Source of the DNA: Ciceribacter sp. L1K22
Lineage (GTDB): Bacteria; Pseudomonadota; Alphaproteobacteria; Rhizobiales; Rhizobiaceae
Reading direction: 5' to 3'
DNA: 64,000 nt
Assembly: GCF_017599385.1 (NCBI RefSeq)
Contig: NZ_JAGFPK010000001.1
Location: forward strand, 1,877,621-1,941,620
Positions 27,864 through 35,747 of this stretch are shown in pieces. How positions within the stretch are numbered: position 1 is the first letter of the stretch; every line of letters starts with the position of its first letter. The notes beneath the pieces were generated by a model. The model had not been told where the DNA came from. It did not search any database and worked only from the letters and a program-made list of their open reading frames with translations. Position numbers and translations under genes: made by a program.

Positions 27864-28854
27864 CGGCGTCCGGTCCGAGGCCCGCGTCCGCCATCCACTG
27901 GCGGGCGTTCTCGATCCTGTTGGTCCAGACATAGCCGGGGAAATGCTTTGGCACCCGCGCCCAGTCCTCCGGCGTGTCGATCCCGGCCGAGCCCGGATCG
28001 CCGGCGCCGTAGGGGCCAAGCAGGATGACCTCAGATCCTGCGGCCGCCATGCGGGCGTGGAAGCGCTCCGGCCAACCCCAGAGGAGCGGTGCGAAGTTGA
28101 TCGGCACCGGCACCAGCCGGCCGCGACAGGCGTCCGGCACGTGACCGCTCCAGCCGAGCGCCAGATAGCCGAGCAGGCAGTCCTTGGCCGATGTCCTTGT
28201 ATAGCCGGGAACGCCCGGCATGGCCGATGTCACCGCGTCGGTCGGCTCGTCGCCGCCGTAGACTCCGAACACGGTCTGTCGCGCGGCGGTATCGGCATTC
28301 AGCATGGCGACCAGAGCCGTTCCTTCCTCCGTCCGGCGGCTCTTGAAATTGATCAGGAATTTTTTGTCCGGAAAAGCCGCGAACACCTGCCCGAGGTCCG
28401 GCATCATGCCGACACCCTTGCCGCGGAGCGGGAAGGTCTTGCCGCCGTCGGCGGAATAGCCATGGCCGATGTCGGCGCGCGCGAGTTCGGAGAACGGCGT
28501 CTCTTCCGTGACGCCCGAAAGGTCGGTGCGGCAGTCGAGCGTCCAGTCGTGGAAGACCGCGAACTTTTCGTCGGGCGTCAGATGCACGTCGAGTTCGACC
28601 ACGTCGGCTCCGGCCTCGAAAGCCGCTGCCATGGAGGGCAGGGTGTTTTCCAGGTAGGCGTGCGTCGGCGGATAGATGCGTTCGGCGGTGCAGGTGTCGT
28701 TGTCGAGGTCGGAGCGATCGAAGATCTGGTGCACGCCGCGATACGCGATCAGGCGGGGTTGGTAATAGTCGGGGAAGCTGCTGAACAGGCTTGTATTGCC
28801 GATCCAGAGCGCCAGGATGCCGATGGCCGCCACAAGCATGATACGTCGAATCAT
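27856..28854 (-). CDS. GDPD family protein with altered active site
   Basis: The 332-residue protein begins with one transmembrane or signal-anchor helix (MIRRIMLVAAIGILALWIG). A glycerophosphodiester phosphodiesterase TIM-barrel domain follows from about residue 33. The metal and second acid-base motifs are visible: ENTLPSMAAAFEAGAD, ELDVHLT and FAVFHDWTLDC. However, the first motif, normally (I/A)HRG, reads LIAYRG here, so the first catalytic histidine is Tyr38. Several cysteines in the domain (NDTCTAER, LDCRTD, KDCLLGY, PDACRGR) fit an extracytoplasmic location with disulfides. Substrate is unknown. The start at 28854 is backed by gggag. Confidence 0.82.
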   Translation of the reverse strand: MIRRIMLVAAIGILALWIGNTSLFSSFPDYYQPRLIAYRGVHQIFDRSDLDNDTCTAERIYPPTHAYLENTLPSMAAAFEAGADVVELDVHLTPDEKFAVFHDWTLDCRTDLSGVTEETPFSELARADIGHGYSADGGKTFPLRGKGVGMMPDLGQVFAAFPDKKFLINFKSRRTEEGTALVAMLNADTAARQTVFGVYGGDEPTDAVTSAMPGVPGYTRTSAKDCLLGYLALGWSGHVPDACRGRLVPVPINFAPLLWGWPERFHARMAAAGSEVILLGPYGAGDPGSAGIDTPEDWARVPKHFPGYVWTNRIENARQWMADAGLGPDAVR

Positions 28855-28958
28855 CAAATCTCCCTCGGTGGTTGGCTTACGCTTGTCGGCGAATCCGGCC
28901 TTTCCGTGTCCAGACGAAACGGGCTTTAGCCGCGTCGCGTCCTGTGGTAGTCGGGGAT

Positions 28959-29282
28959 ATGGCTTCGTTTCTCTCGCGCATCTTTTCCGCCTTCGGCGGC
29001 TCCAAGTCCGAAACACCCTCCGCCGGTCCCTCGGCGGAGCCGCAGGTCTATGAAGGCTTCACCATCGTCGCCACCCCGATGAAGGAAGGTGGCCAGTACC
29101 GGCTCGCCGGCCGCATCGAGAAGACGGTGGACGGCGAGGTTCTGCAGCGGACGTTCATCCGCGCCGACGTGTTCTCGAATACCGATGATGCGTTCGACTG
29201 CACCTTCCGCAAGGCGCGGCAGATCATCGATCAGAACGGTGCGTCGCTGTTCGCCGACGGCGAGAAAAGCCGCCCGGTCTGA
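28959..29282 (+). CDS. HlyU family protein
   Basis: The 107-residue product matches the short HlyU-type family. After MASFLSRIFSAFGG comes a small domain with YEGFTIVATPMKEGGQYRLAG, RTFIRADVFSNTDDAFDCTFRKARQ in outline, and IIDQNGASLFADGE. The name comes from a Vibrio regulator of hemolysin, but in rhizobia the role is not known. The start at 28959 gives the family N-terminus; the frame is open upstream and the ribosome binding site is weak. It is divergent from the GDPD gene. Confidence 0.75.
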   Translation: MASFLSRIFSAFGGSKSETPSAGPSAEPQVYEGFTIVATPMKEGGQYRLAGRIEKTVDGEVLQRTFIRADVFSNTDDAFDCTFRKARQIIDQNGASLFADGEKSRPV

Positions 29283-29444
29283 AGACGCCTGCTGCACTGC
29301 CGCATCGGTACGCACTCCGCACCGCCCGACCGAAGACGCGCCGCGGAACAACGGAGACGCGAGGCGAAAGCTAAGTTCTCGCGATCACTCAATTTTAAAT
29401 GATTTCCGCTTAGCTGGCCGGAATTGCTTTTCCGGGATGTTGCA

Positions 29445-32400
29445 GTGCGATTTCATTCAAGGCCTTTTTTCAGGGTAACCGCCCTGGCCGGCTGCCTTTG
29501 TTTCTCTGTCCTGGCGGGGGCGCCTGCCCACGCCGCCGGGGATGTCGCCGCCTCCGCCCGCAATCTCGACCTCGCATGGCTGATGACCGCCGCCGGCCTC
29601 GTGATGCTCATGCAGGTGGGTTTTCTGTTGCTCGAGGCGGGCATGGTTCGCTCGAAGAACTCCATCAACGTGGCGCAGAAGAACCTCCTGGATTTTGTGT
29701 TCGGCGTGGTCGCCTTCGCCGCCATAGGCTTCATGCTGGCCTTCGGCACCTCGGGCTGGCTACCGGTCGGGATCGACCGGGATTTCTTCTTCCTTCGCGC
29801 ACTCGACACCTGGGAAGCCGGTTTTTTCGTCTTCCAGGTGATGTTCTGCGGCACGGCGGCAACCATCGTGTCGGGGGCGGTCGCCGAACGGATGAAACTG
29901 TCGACCTATGTCCTCGGATCGCTGGTCCTTTCCGGCTTTATCTATCCGGTCTTCGTGCACTGGGTCTGGGGCGCGGCGCTGGGAGCCAATGACGGTGCCT
30001 TCCTCGGCAATCTCGGCTTTGTCGATTTCGCCGGCTCGACCGTCGTGCATGCGACCGGGGGTTGGATTTCGCTCGCCGCCTGCATGGTGATCGGAGCCCG
30101 CCGCGGCCGTTTCGGCGAGGACGGGCGGCCGCGCCGCATGGCCGGTCACAGCCCCGTGCTGTCGACCACCGGCGGTCTCTTGCTCTTCATCGGCTGGATC
30201 GGCTTCAATGGCGGCTCGACAACGGTTGCCTCGCCCGATATCGCGCCGATCATCCTCAACACGGTGCTTGCCGGCGGTATCGGCACCTGCGTCGGCTATG
30301 TCATGGGCTATTATCAGGATCGCCTCGTGCTGCCGGAAAAGTCGCTCAGCGGCATGCTGGGCGGCCTCGTGGCGGTGACGGCGGGCTGCCACATCCTGAC
30401 GCCCGGCGGCGCCTTGCTGATCGGCGCGCTGGGTGGCGCGGTCGCCATCTGGGGCATCAATTTCATCGAACGGGTAATGCGCATCGACGATGCTGTCGGC
30501 GCGATCGGCGTCCACGCCTTTGCCGGCGTCGTCGGCACGCTCGGTCTCGCCCTGCTTGCCCCTGTCGATCTCTTGCCGGCCGGCGGTCGTCTGTCGCAAC
30601 TCTACATCCAGGCCTTCGGCGCCGGGTTGAATTTCTACTGGGCCTTCGGCCTCGGCTATGCCTTCTTCTGGCTTCTCAACCGGTTCTCCACGGTTCGCGT
30701 GTCCGAAGCCGCCGAGGATGTCGGCCTCAACGTCGCCGAACATGGCACGCGGCTTGGTGTCGGCCATGTCGAGGACGCGCTGTCCGGCCTCGTCGACGGC
30801 ACCGCCGACCTCAACCATCGCCTGCCTGTGGAGGCCGGTGACGAGGCGGAGAAGCTGACCGCGCTCTTCAACCGGTTGATGGACAATATCCAGGAAACAG
30901 AGCGCAGCCGCGAAGAGGTCAAGAGCCTGCGCCGCGATCACGAGGAGGCCGAGCGCGTCGCGACGCTCGCCAACGCGACCTTTGAGGCGATCGTCATGCA
31001 CGAGAACGGCATCATCGTCGACGGCAACCAGAAGCTTGCCGAACTGCTCGGTAGGCCGCTCGACGACCTGGTCGGCACGTCGATCCTCGACTTCCTGCCG
31101 GGGCAGGACCGCCAGATGGTGGAGCGGGCGTTGTCGACCGAAAGCGAAACCAATCACGAGATCACGGTGGTCACCGCCACGGGAGAGCGTGTTCCGGTGG
31201 AGGCGAGGGGTCGCAACATCACCTTTCGGGGACGCAAGATGCGGATCGGCGCGCTGGTCGACCTGCGTGAACGGAAAGAGGCCGAGCGTCGTATCCGGCA
31301 TCTCGCCCAGCACGATCCACTGACCGGGCTCGCCAACCGGGCGCTGTTTACCGAGAAGCTGCAGGAAAGCGTTGCCCGCGCCACTAGCGGCTGGGGCTGT
31401 GCCGTCGTCCTGATCGATCTCGACCGCTTCAAGGATATCAACGACATCTATGGCCATCCGGCCGGGGATGCGGTGATCCGCGAATGTGCCGTCCGGCTCT
31501 GTGCCGCCCTCGGCAGTCACGATCTCGCCGCGCGGCTTGGCGGCGACGAGTTCGCGGTGATCCTCGCCAACGCCTCATTCGAGGCGCAGCTCGACGATTT
31601 CGGGCGACGGCTGATCACGGCCTTTCGCGAGCCGATCGACATCGGCAACGGCAACATGATCCGCTGTGGCGCGAGCATCGGCGCTGCGCTCTGCCCGGAA
31701 CATGCCGGAAACGTCGAGGACATGATCGGCCGGGCCGACATGGCGCTTTACCATGCCAAGAATTCCGGCCGGAACACCTGGCGGATCTTCCGCCCCGGCA
31801 TGACCGAACTGGTGGAAAAGCGCCGGGCGCTCGAGGGCGACCTCGACCGGGCGCTGGAGGAGGGCGAGTTTTCGCTGCATCTTCAGCCGCGCGTCGATGC
31901 CCGTTGCGGCGAGATCGACGGATACGAGGCCTTGCTGCGCTGGTGCCGCCCAGACGGCGGTTGGGTCAGTCCCGTGGATTTCATTCCGGTCGCCGAGGCC
32001 TCCGGCAAGATTATCGCCATCGGCGAATGGGTGATCGCCGAGGCCTGCCGCGTGGTGCTTACCTTGCCGCCTGAGACGCGGCTGTCGCTGAATGTCAGCC
32101 CGATACAGTTCCGGCACGCCGAGTTTTTACATCACCTAACGGAAACAGTTGACCGTTACGGCATCCAGCCGAGCCGCTTCGAACTGGAGATCACCGAAAG
32201 CGTGCTCATCGATGACGACCGCCGCGCCCTGCAGATCCTGAAGGACCTGAAGCGCGCCGGGTTCAACATCGCGCTGGACGATTTCGGTACAGGCTATTCC
32301 TCGCTCAGCTATCTGAACCGCTATCCATTCGATGCGATCAAGATCGACCGCAGCTTCGTCGCCAATCTCGGTATCGAGGCGAGCGCCGAAGCGATCGTTC

Positions 32401-32639
32401 GCACGATCATCGATCTCGGCGGTGGTCTCGGCATGAAGGTCGTGGCGGAGGGCGTCGAGACGATGGAGCAGGCGCTCTTCCTCGCCCGCCACGGCTGCGA
32501 CGAGTTGCAGGGCTTCCTGCTCGGCCGGCCCGTGCCATCGGCAGAAGCGCCCCATAAGATCGAGCGGGCGGTCGCAACGGCGCTGCGATCGGCCTCTGTC
32601 ACGGCTGCGCCCCCAGCAGCCGCCATGTCCGGCAGCTAG
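29445..32639 (+). CDS. Ammonium transporter domain fused to HAMP-PAS-GGDEF-EAL
   Basis: The product is about 1064 residues (7 more if the TTG at 29424 is used). After a signal peptide, an Amt/Mep channel domain covers about residues 35-415 with HWVWG, the aspartate and first pore histidine in FVDFAGSTVVHATGG and the second pore histidine in GVHAFAGVVG. A HAMP-like linker (about 430-480), PAS (about 505-620), GGDEF (about 625-790, LGGDEF intact, no RxxD inhibition site) and EAL (about 795-1040) follow. The EAL motifs YEALLRW, NVSPIQF, ELEITES, DDFGTGYSS, IKIDRSF and VAEGVET are all kept. It probably couples ammonium sensing or flux to cyclic-di-GMP turnover. A diguanylate cyclase gene follows. 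Confidence 0.92.
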   Translation: MRFHSRPFFRVTALAGCLCFSVLAGAPAHAAGDVAASARNLDLAWLMTAAGLVMLMQVGFLLLEAGMVRSKNSINVAQKNLLDFVFGVVAFAAIGFMLAFGTSGWLPVGIDRDFFFLRALDTWEAGFFVFQVMFCGTAATIVSGAVAERMKLSTYVLGSLVLSGFIYPVFVHWVWGAALGANDGAFLGNLGFVDFAGSTVVHATGGWISLAACMVIGARRGRFGEDGRPRRMAGHSPVLSTTGGLLLFIGWIGFNGGSTTVASPDIAPIILNTVLAGGIGTCVGYVMGYYQDRLVLPEKSLSGMLGGLVAVTAGCHILTPGGALLIGALGGAVAIWGINFIERVMRIDDAVGAIGVHAFAGVVGTLGLALLAPVDLLPAGGRLSQLYIQAFGAGLNFYWAFGLGYAFFWLLNRFSTVRVSEAAEDVGLNVAEHGTRLGVGHVEDALSGLVDGTADLNHRLPVEAGDEAEKLTALFNRLMDNIQETERSREEVKSLRRDHEEAERVATLANATFEAIVMHENGIIVDGNQKLAELLGRPLDDLVGTSILDFLPGQDRQMVERALSTESETNHEITVVTATGERVPVEARGRNITFRGRKMRIGALVDLRERKEAERRIRHLAQHDPLTGLANRALFTEKLQESVARATSGWGCAVVLIDLDRFKDINDIYGHPAGDAVIRECAVRLCAALGSHDLAARLGGDEFAVILANASFEAQLDDFGRRLITAFREPIDIGNGNMIRCGASIGAALCPEHAGNVEDMIGRADMALYHAKNSGRNTWRIFRPGMTELVEKRRALEGDLDRALEEGEFSLHLQPRVDARCGEIDGYEALLRWCRPDGGWVSPVDFIPVAEASGKIIAIGEWVIAEACRVVLTLPPETRLSLNVSPIQFRHAEFLHHLTETVDRYGIQPSRFELEITESVLIDDDRRALQILKDLKRAGFNIALDDFGTGYSSLSYLNRYPFDAIKIDRSFVANLGIEASAEAIVRTIIDLGGGLGMKVVAEGVETMEQALFLARHGCDELQGFLLGRPVPSAEAPHKIERAVATALRSASVTAAPPAAAMSGS

Positions 32640-32731
32640 TCTGCCTCTTGTATTATACGCATGTATAAGGTGCATGCTCTTCAAGGCGCCGGGGCGATTC
32701 GCCGGGCGTGAACAGGCAGGACGAATGCGAG

Positions 32732-33997
32732 ATGAGTGAGTTTTTGAACCTGGGGCTGCTGCTGGTCGAGGCGGTCGTCTATTTCTCGCTGATGACCGTG
32801 CTTCTGCATTTCCGCCACCGGATCGGCCTCGGCGTGTTCCTGACGGCGCTCGGTGTCATGCATTTCGTCGAGACCTATCTCGCCGCCGTCTTTTATGTCT
32901 CACTGCCGTTCGGGGTGGTGTCGCCGGGGTCCTCGGTCTTCTTCGCCGGCAAGGTGATGCTGATCCTGATGCTCTACATCAAGGAGGATGCCGCCGCTGT
33001 TCGCCAGCCGATCTACGGCCTGTTCCTCGGCAACCTCGTGACCCTGCTCGTGGCGCAGATCGTGCTGCTGCACGATCCGGTCATCCTCTCGCCCGACCAG
33101 ATCGTTGACATGCCGTTTCTCCGCAACATGGGACTGCTGATGCTCTGGGGAACGGCGCTGCTCTATATCGATTCCATCGGCATCATCCTGCTTTACGAGC
33201 GGCTGGGCCGCTGGGCACCCCGCTGGATGGTGTTGCGCTTCGCCGTCGCCGGCATCGCCATCCTCACCTTCGACCAGATCGGATTCTATGCGCTGCTGCA
33301 TTATCTTTACGACGCGCCCGGCGAGGTGTTCTGGGGTGGTTGGAAGGCAAAAATGCTGGCGGGCTTCTTCTATGCGCTGCTGTTCGGCCTCTATCAGGCG
33401 GCCTTTCGCGACCATGGCGTGGTCTTCTCGCGCCGTCCGATCGGCGATGTCTTCAACGATCTGACCTTTCGCGAGCGCTACGAGGATCTCCTGGCTCGCA
33501 CCGGTCGCGACACGCTGACCGGCGTCTACGACCGCGGGCGGATGGAGATCGAGGTGCCGCGGCTCATCCGCGATGGTCTGCGCGAAGGGACCCAGGCGAG
33601 CGTTGCGATTGTCGACGTCGATCACTTCAAGTCCGTCAACGACCGGTTCGGCCACCAGAGCGGCGATGCGGTTCTAAAGGATATCGCCGCCCGGCTGGCG
33701 GCGTCGCTCAGGCCGGACGACCATCTGTTCCGCTATGGCGGCGAGGAATTCGTGATCCTGATGACCCGCACGGATCATGCCGAGGCGTTGGCCGTTGTGG
33801 AGCGGCTCAGGCAGGAAATGGCCACCGGTGTCGCCAACGAGGCGGGCGAACCGATGACCATCAGCATAGGCCTCGCGACGGCACCGGACGACGGCCACAG
33901 CTTCAATGCGCTGCTGAGCACCGCCGACCAGCGGCTCTACGAGGCCAAGAGCGCGGGACGCAACCGGGCGGTGGGGCGGTCGTCCCGCGACATCTGA
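32732..33997 (+). CDS. Membrane diguanylate cyclase
   Basis: The 421-residue protein has an N-terminal membrane region of about seven helices (residues 5-235). A C-terminal GGDEF domain (about 260-415) follows. The active-site motif is GGEEF in FRYGGEEFVIL, and the product-inhibition site RPDD stands nine residues ahead, so the enzyme is probably active and feedback controlled. It makes cyclic-di-GMP from GTP. ATG at 32732 is preceded by aggac; GTG at 32708 is an alternative. It lies 92 bases after the Amt-GGDEF-EAL gene on the same strand and may share its control. Confidence 0.9.
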   Translation: MSEFLNLGLLLVEAVVYFSLMTVLLHFRHRIGLGVFLTALGVMHFVETYLAAVFYVSLPFGVVSPGSSVFFAGKVMLILMLYIKEDAAAVRQPIYGLFLGNLVTLLVAQIVLLHDPVILSPDQIVDMPFLRNMGLLMLWGTALLYIDSIGIILLYERLGRWAPRWMVLRFAVAGIAILTFDQIGFYALLHYLYDAPGEVFWGGWKAKMLAGFFYALLFGLYQAAFRDHGVVFSRRPIGDVFNDLTFRERYEDLLARTGRDTLTGVYDRGRMEIEVPRLIRDGLREGTQASVAIVDVDHFKSVNDRFGHQSGDAVLKDIAARLAASLRPDDHLFRYGGEEFVILMTRTDHAEALAVVERLRQEMATGVANEAGEPMTISIGLATAPDDGHSFNALLSTADQRLYEAKSAGRNRAVGRSSRDI

Positions 33998-34008
33998 CGA
34001 AGCCTGCC

Positions 34009-34623
34009 TCAGGCAGCGCGGGCAAGATCCCGGGCGCGGGCGAGCGCGCCATTGACGGCATTCTCGGCCGCGTCTGGGCCGAAGGCGACGCCCTCGATCC
34101 GGATGGTCTCCACATCGGTGATGCCGATGAAGTGCAGCACCGAACGCAGATAGGGCTCGGCGAAGTCGAGCGAGGCCGCCGGGCCGGACGAATAGACGCC
34201 GCCGGATGCCAGCACGATATAGGCCTTCTTGCCCTTCACGAGGCCTTCAGGACCGTTTTCCGTATAGCGGAAGGTGCGCCCGGCGCGGGCCGCATGGTCG
34301 ATCCAGGACTTGAGGATCGACGAAATGCCGAAGTTCACGAAACCGCTGGAGAGGATCAGCGTATCGGCGGCGAGCAGTTCGTCGACGACCGCGTCGGAGA
34401 TCGCGATCGCCTCGCTCTGCTCGGCGGTGCGCTGTTCGGCCGGAAGCCGGATGGCGGAGGAGAAATCCGCGCCGATATGCGGCAGCGGGTTCTGCGCGAG
34501 GTCGCGCTCGACAATGGCGGCGCCGGTCGCGGCCTTGAGATTTTCGGCAAGTTCCACCGCGATCTTGCTGGAGATGGAATCGTCACCGCGGGTGCTGCCG
34601 CGAACGAGAAGAATGGAGGACAT
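34009..34623 (-). CDS. azoR: FMN-dependent NADH-azoreductase
   Basis: This 204-residue flavodoxin-fold enzyme uses FMN and NADH to reduce quinones and azo compounds. It has the FMN phosphate loop VRGSTRGDDSISSKIA, the segment LSSGFVNFGISSILKSWIDHAARAG in outline (usually PMYNFGIP in family members, here altered to GFVNFGIS), and YIVLASGGVYSSG. The start at 34623 is preceded by aggtg. The gene is divergent from a LysR regulator that very likely controls it. Confidence 0.88.
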   Translation of the reverse strand: MSSILLVRGSTRGDDSISSKIAVELAENLKAATGAAIVERDLAQNPLPHIGADFSSAIRLPAEQRTAEQSEAIAISDAVVDELLAADTLILSSGFVNFGISSILKSWIDHAARAGRTFRYTENGPEGLVKGKKAYIVLASGGVYSSGPAASLDFAEPYLRSVLHFIGITDVETIRIEGVAFGPDAAENAVNGALARARDLARAA

Positions 34624-34632
34624 GGGACACCT

Positions 34633-34709
34633 ATCGATGAATTGCATGGAGCGGATCGTCTGGGAGGACGTCTCTGCTCCAGAAATAGGACTGGCAATTC
34701 ATCGATGAA
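34633..34709. promoter_or_regulatory. Inverted repeats between azoR and its LysR gene
   Basis: The 13-base word atcgatgaattgc (34633-34645) recurs exactly inverted as gcaattcatcgat (34694-34706). The right copy lies within a perfect 12-base palindrome, ttcatcgatgaa (34698-34709). A further atcgat occurs near 34721. This is the expected layout for binding of the divergent LysR protein. Confidence 0.65.
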
Positions 34710-34756
34710 ACTGGGATAATATCGATCACATCAATCCAGAAAATGGATGGAATGCC

Positions 34757-35740
34757 ATGCTTCCCAATCCCACGCTCGATCAGTTGCAGGTGTTCGTCGC
34801 CGTCGCCGAGGCCGGAAGCTTTTCCGCCGCCGCCCGGCGCCTGAACCGCGCCCAGTCGGTCGTCTCCTACACGATCGCAAACCTCGAGGCGCAACTGCAA
34901 CTCGCCCTTTTCGACCGCAGCGCCCGCAACCCGGTGCTGACGGCGGCCGGCCGCGGCATTCTTGAGGATGCGCGGCGGATGATGGCAGACCTCGACACCC
35001 TGCGCGCCCGTGCCTCCTCTCTGACCCAGGGGCTGGAGGCGGAGGTGCATCTTGGTGTCAGCGTGCTGGTGCCGGAGCATGTGACCGTCGACGTTCTGCG
35101 CCGGTTTCAGGAGACCTTCCCCAATGTCGCATTGCGGCTGACGACGGGGTCGCCGTTCAGGGTCATCGACATGGTGCACAAGGGCCAACTGAGCCTCGGC
35201 ATCGGCGGCCAGAGCCCGCGCGATCTGGAGGACGTCGCAAGCGAACGGATCGGCCTGTCCTTCATGGCCGCGATGGCCGCCCCGGACCATGCCCTGGCGA
35301 AAGCGGGCCGCCGCCTGCTTCTGGCGGATGTGCGCGAGGAAACGCAGATCGTCGTCGCCGACGACACCGGCGTCACCGGGAACAACGATTTCAACGTGTT
35401 TTCGCGTCGCGCCTGGCGGGTGAGCGACATGGGCACCAAGCGGCAGCTCTTGATCGCCGGTCTCGGCTGGGGCGGCATGCCGTTGTCGGTCGTCGCACAT
35501 GACATCACCGAAGGCCGGCTGGTCCAGCTCGACGTCGAGCCCTACGAGCCGATTGACATGCCGGTCGAGGCGCAATGGCCGAGGGCATTGCCGCCCGGAC
35601 CGGCGGGACGCTGGCTGCTGGAGCAGTACCGGCAGTCGCTGTCGCACTGCCCGACATCGCTCGGCACCGCGTTGCAGAAAATGGCTCCGGCCGACACCGC
35701 GCCGCAAGACGCGGCAGCGGTGTTGCTGGCAGGCGAGTAG
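34757..35740 (+). CDS. LysR family transcriptional regulator
   Basis: The 327-residue protein has an N-terminal winged helix-turn-helix (LDQLQVFVAVAEAGSFSAAARRLN, then AQSVVSYTIANLEAQLQLALF). A periplasmic-binding-like effector domain starts near residue 92 (EVHLGVSVLVPEHV). It is divergent from azoR with inverted repeats between them, so it probably activates or represses azoR in response to an electrophile or quinone. The effector cannot be read from the sequence. Confidence 0.92.
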   Translation: MLPNPTLDQLQVFVAVAEAGSFSAAARRLNRAQSVVSYTIANLEAQLQLALFDRSARNPVLTAAGRGILEDARRMMADLDTLRARASSLTQGLEAEVHLGVSVLVPEHVTVDVLRRFQETFPNVALRLTTGSPFRVIDMVHKGQLSLGIGGQSPRDLEDVASERIGLSFMAAMAAPDHALAKAGRRLLLADVREETQIVVADDTGVTGNNDFNVFSRRAWRVSDMGTKRQLLIAGLGWGGMPLSVVAHDITEGRLVQLDVEPYEPIDMPVEAQWPRALPPGPAGRWLLEQYRQSLSHCPTSLGTALQKMAPADTAPQDAAAVLLAGE

Positions 35741-35747
35741 GCGGCCT

